A stretch of 64,000 nt of DNA from Candidatus Contubernalis alkalaceticus (GTDB lineage: Bacteria; Bacillota; Dethiobacteria; SKNC01), in NCBI RefSeq assembly GCF_022558445.1, contig NZ_CP054699.1:700001-764000 (forward strand). The letters are read 5' to 3'. The notes under the pieces were generated by a model, which did no database searches, had not been told where the DNA came from, and worked only from the letters and a program-made list of their open reading frames with translations. Both the position numbers and the translations under genes were made by a program. Positions 61,917 through 64,000 of the stretch are shown here, one piece after another (within the stretch, counting starts at the first letter, position 1; each line of letters starts with the position of its first letter).

Positions 61917-62555
61917 ATGAATGATAAAATTGTATCTTTTGAAGATTACAGAAAAAGAAAACTCGGTGATAACTATAAAAGGGATGCTTTATCAGTGGTT
62001 TTTGAAATGGACCTTAGAGAACAACCGGAAATGATTGCTTGGCACCAATTTCATACCATTTTCAATAAATATAAACTGTTTGTACATACCTTGTTTAATG
62101 AAAATATGAATATTGATAAGAATTTAGATTCAGGGTTCGTAATTGTTTTTAATGAAGAACAAATCATAAAGGCAGAAGATGGAATTAGAAACGCAGTGGA
62201 CTGGTGGGGGAAGAAGCCATTTTTATTGAAAGCAAAAGAAAAAACATTAATTCAACTATGTCAACAACTAACAGGGGAAACATACAGAACATACAGAACT
62301 AACTTTGAAGCAATGAGATCCTTCAAGCAGATATTGTTGCACTCAGATAATGTTATAATAATTTCTGAGTTATCAAAGCTTAAATCAAATGGCAAGAAAG
62401 AACATATTGCACGACATTTAATCAAAACCCTTGATGATGCACATTTCGAAGGTATAAAACCCGAATCTCAATTAATTTTTATTGACTTTGCCACTTTCTT
62501 CCAAAAAGCATGGAAAGATATAGGATCTTATTTAAAGATAATAACGGCAAATTAA
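61917..62555 (+). CDS. Unknown protein with truncated paralogue at 398
   Basis: 212 residues, ATG after GGAGGTAAGGAGG. KIVSFEDYRKRKLGDNYKRD at the start, then FHTIFNKYKLFVHTLFNENM, AEDGIRNAVDWWGKKPFLLK and GKKEHIARHLIKTLDDAHFE. Mostly helical, cytosolic, no known motif. Its first 16 codons and leader are duplicated at 229-448. Confidence 0.6.
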   Translation: MNDKIVSFEDYRKRKLGDNYKRDALSVVFEMDLREQPEMIAWHQFHTIFNKYKLFVHTLFNENMNIDKNLDSGFVIVFNEEQIIKAEDGIRNAVDWWGKKPFLLKAKEKTLIQLCQQLTGETYRTYRTNFEAMRSFKQILLHSDNVIIISELSKLKSNGKKEHIARHLIKTLDDAHFEGIKPESQLIFIDFATFFQKAWKDIGSYLKIITAN

Positions 62556-62586
62556 AGAGCGCTGTTTGGAGATTATAAAATCTTTT

Positions 62587-62618
62587 AGGACAAGGGCCTG
62601 AATCTCCGGGCATTCGGA
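62587..62618 (+). repeat. Family A partial copy
   Basis: GGACAAGGGCCTGAATCTCC then GGGCATTCGG, the last third of family A. Confidence 0.6.
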
Positions 62619-62884
62619 TAAAAAAGCCAGATTATTTTAAAATTAATAATCAAAATCTCATTTCTGAAGTTTAAAATTTTGTAGTTTGACAAGGCAAATT
62701 CTCAGAATAGCGGGAGTTTATGCACATCCAAGGGTTTATTAGAATAATAAAATAAATAATATGCAATTAACTCACTCATTCTTAAAAATACTATCAAATA
62801 CTTTGATTTAGGACTTGATCTATTTGTAGTTATATATTAGAATTATTATAGTTGCTGTTATCAAAATAATTTATAAGGGAGGTA
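62619..62884. other. AT-rich intergenic region
   Basis: No gene or structure recognised. Confidence 0.35.
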
Positions 62885-63150
62885 GTGAAATACAGGATAA
62901 CAGTAAAAAAAATTGAAAGGAGTGGTTGTTTGAATATTTTAATAAAATTTTCAAATAATAAACAGTCAGTAATGGAAGAGAAAGTAAAGACCTATTTACA
63001 ATTCCGAATACTGGGTCCTGCAGAAATTACTCCATCTTGTGCAGGAAGGACGACGAAGTTGAACAATTTGTTGAATTATCTATTCAGCATAATGTGTAAG
63101 AAGTAAATGTCATCTATGGAAGCAAACCTCATATAAAGAGATAAGTTTTA
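62885..63150 (+). pseudogene. Small unknown protein gene, broken
   Basis: GTG-started frame with MEEKVKTYLQFRILGPAEIT then PSCAGR. After a one-base slip the better frame reads DDEVEQFVELSIQHNV, a stop, then EVNVIYGSKPHIKR. Probably a former about 85-residue protein. Unrecognised. Confidence 0.4.
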
Positions 63151-63514
63151 ACTGGAATGCCTTTTGGGATTCGTTCCCGTTTTTTTCAACTAGAAAAACA
63201 ATATAAATAATCTCAAAAAATAAAAAGCCAGATTCGTTTCTTCTCAAAAGAGAAGGCAGGAATGTGGTTTTTTAGTTGATATAATTACCATAAATTAGGC
63301 TCAACTTAACTAAGGCAGGATATTTTATTTGGTTGTGTAAGCAGTTTATGATACAGTATTTTTGCCAGCATTCGGACAAACTGTTTATTGAACATATACA
63401 ACATTATATATATAGTGCATTAAAGTGTATGTGTAAATTGCAAACAATATTGATTGAGTATAATTAGATGAAATAGTGGCATTAAAACAAAAAATAATAA
63501 TTAAGGTGGAAATC
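63151..63514. other. Upstream region of the AEP-TOTE gene
   Basis: AT-rich with no gene. The ribosome site TTAAGGTGGA (63501-63510) lies just ahead of the next start. Confidence 0.4.
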
Positions 63515-64000
63515 ATGAAGTTTGAAGAATTGCTTGAAAAATATCAGACATTACTGGCTGAAAATAGCAATCTAAAAAATGAAATAAAAAGATTGAAAGC
63601 TCAACTGAGTGAAGCAGAACTGAAATTTATACCCGATAGTATTTGTGAGAATAAATTACCATCAGGATTTTATGACGCGGATGATATAGAAAAACCTTCG
63701 GATTCAAGCATAAACAGTTTTTCAGACCCAATGAAAAAAATAATGCTGTATATGTCTCTCTTTAAGGGCCGAAATGATGTTTACGCAAAAATGGTGAAGA
63801 ACAAAAAGGGAAAGCCTGGGTATTATCCTGTATGCCTAAATAAGTGGAAGCCTGGATTATGTGGTAAACCAGAGATAAAATGTGCTAATTGTACTCAAAA
63901 GAATTATGCTGTGTTAGATGAAAATGTTATTAAAAAACATTTGGTAGGTGACATAGTTGTAGGAATATACCCTATGCTTCTTGATGAAACATGTTACTTT
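63515..64000 (+). CDS. AEP-TOTE primase-domain protein, N-terminus (runs off window)
   Basis: 162 codons are visible and the frame is open at the window edge. Residues 5-37 are a coiled coil (LLEKYQTLLAENSNLKNEIK). Residues 75-162 match the start of the archaeo-eukaryotic-primase domain of TOTE conflict systems: LYMSLFKGRNDVYAKMVKNK, GYYPVCLNKWKPGLCGKPEI, KCANCTQKNYAVLDENVIKK and GIYPMLLDETCYF, with the Cys set CxxPxIxCxxC typical of it. Full proteins continue with the primase acidic residues, a DEAD/DEAH helicase and often a nuclease, and are thought to act in defence against mobile elements. Confidence 0.78.
   Translation, partial: MKFEELLEKYQTLLAENSNLKNEIKRLKAQLSEAELKFIPDSICENKLPSGFYDADDIEKPSDSSINSFSDPMKKIMLYMSLFKGRNDVYAKMVKNKKGKPGYYPVCLNKWKPGLCGKPEIKCANCTQKNYAVLDENVIKKHLVGDIVVGIYPMLLDETCYF

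Noticed and set aside
1-64000. tRNA, rRNA or riboswitch genes
   Set aside because: I looked for cloverleaf ends, CCA tails, rRNA-like conserved blocks and known riboswitch cores and found none that I could support.

Overview
This window looks like a chromosome segment from an anaerobic, low-GC Firmicute of the class Clostridia. I do not name a species. The reasons are strong AGGAGG-type ribosome sites with frequent TTG/GTG starts, lipobox lipoproteins, a short YidC, a PurH-type protein that has only the AICAR-transformylase half, flavodoxin-ferredoxin (EFR1-type) proteins, a SplB-like radical SAM protein and a stand-alone molybdopterin oxidoreductase.

Layout. 0-5.6 kb: GGCT-like gene, YidC, MerR regulator beside a broken VIT gene, 3D-domain protein, rifamycin ADP-ribosyltransferase (Arr), gene scraps. 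5.9-14.6 kb: the best-preserved block, a peptide-type ABC importer operon with an embedded creatininase-family protein, convergent with a molybdopterin oxidoreductase. 14.8-21.2 kb: Fic toxin-antitoxin pair, a membrane-anchored protein, a complete IS66 element with 8-bp target duplication inside an old terminator, and an ECF sigma/DUF4179 pair. 21.4-38 kb: mainly a gene graveyard (C45 peptidase, TetR, ParE, McrB, ABC exporter, VIT/vWA, WecB and EFR1 pieces) around a few intact genes (second sigma/anti-sigma pair, DUF6933-pRiA4b protein, two EFR1 ferredoxins). 38-48 kb: VapBC, ADP-ribosylglycohydrolase, radical SAM protein, DUF3788, PurH, DUF3795, CDF transporter, CPBP protease and a fossil Nif11-type RiPP locus. 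48-56 kb: intact ABC exporter, acidic lipoprotein, MerR-VIT unit, and an IS3 element that splits an alpha/beta hydrolase. 56-64 kb: UPF0158, HEAT-like and DUF6933-pRiA4b genes, two-domain GGCT gene, second VapBC-type pair, two unknown genes, and at the right edge the start of an AEP-TOTE primase-domain protein.

Two themes stand out. First, several segments occur two or three times in the window, and usually one copy is intact while the other is broken by small deletions or frameshifts: ABC exporter-lipoprotein, DUF6933/HEAT/GGCT, GGCT-like, MerR-VIT and the Fic promoter. Many open frames are chimeras made at such junctions. Second, a short intergenic repeat (family A) occurs in at least eight recognisable copies. 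It keeps a three-part hairpin architecture, and its outer stem changes with compensating substitutions between copies. A longer repeat (family B, about 200-240 bp) contains an A-like core.

All assignments rest on reading the sequence and recalled family motifs. No searches were run, and identities between copies were judged by eye.
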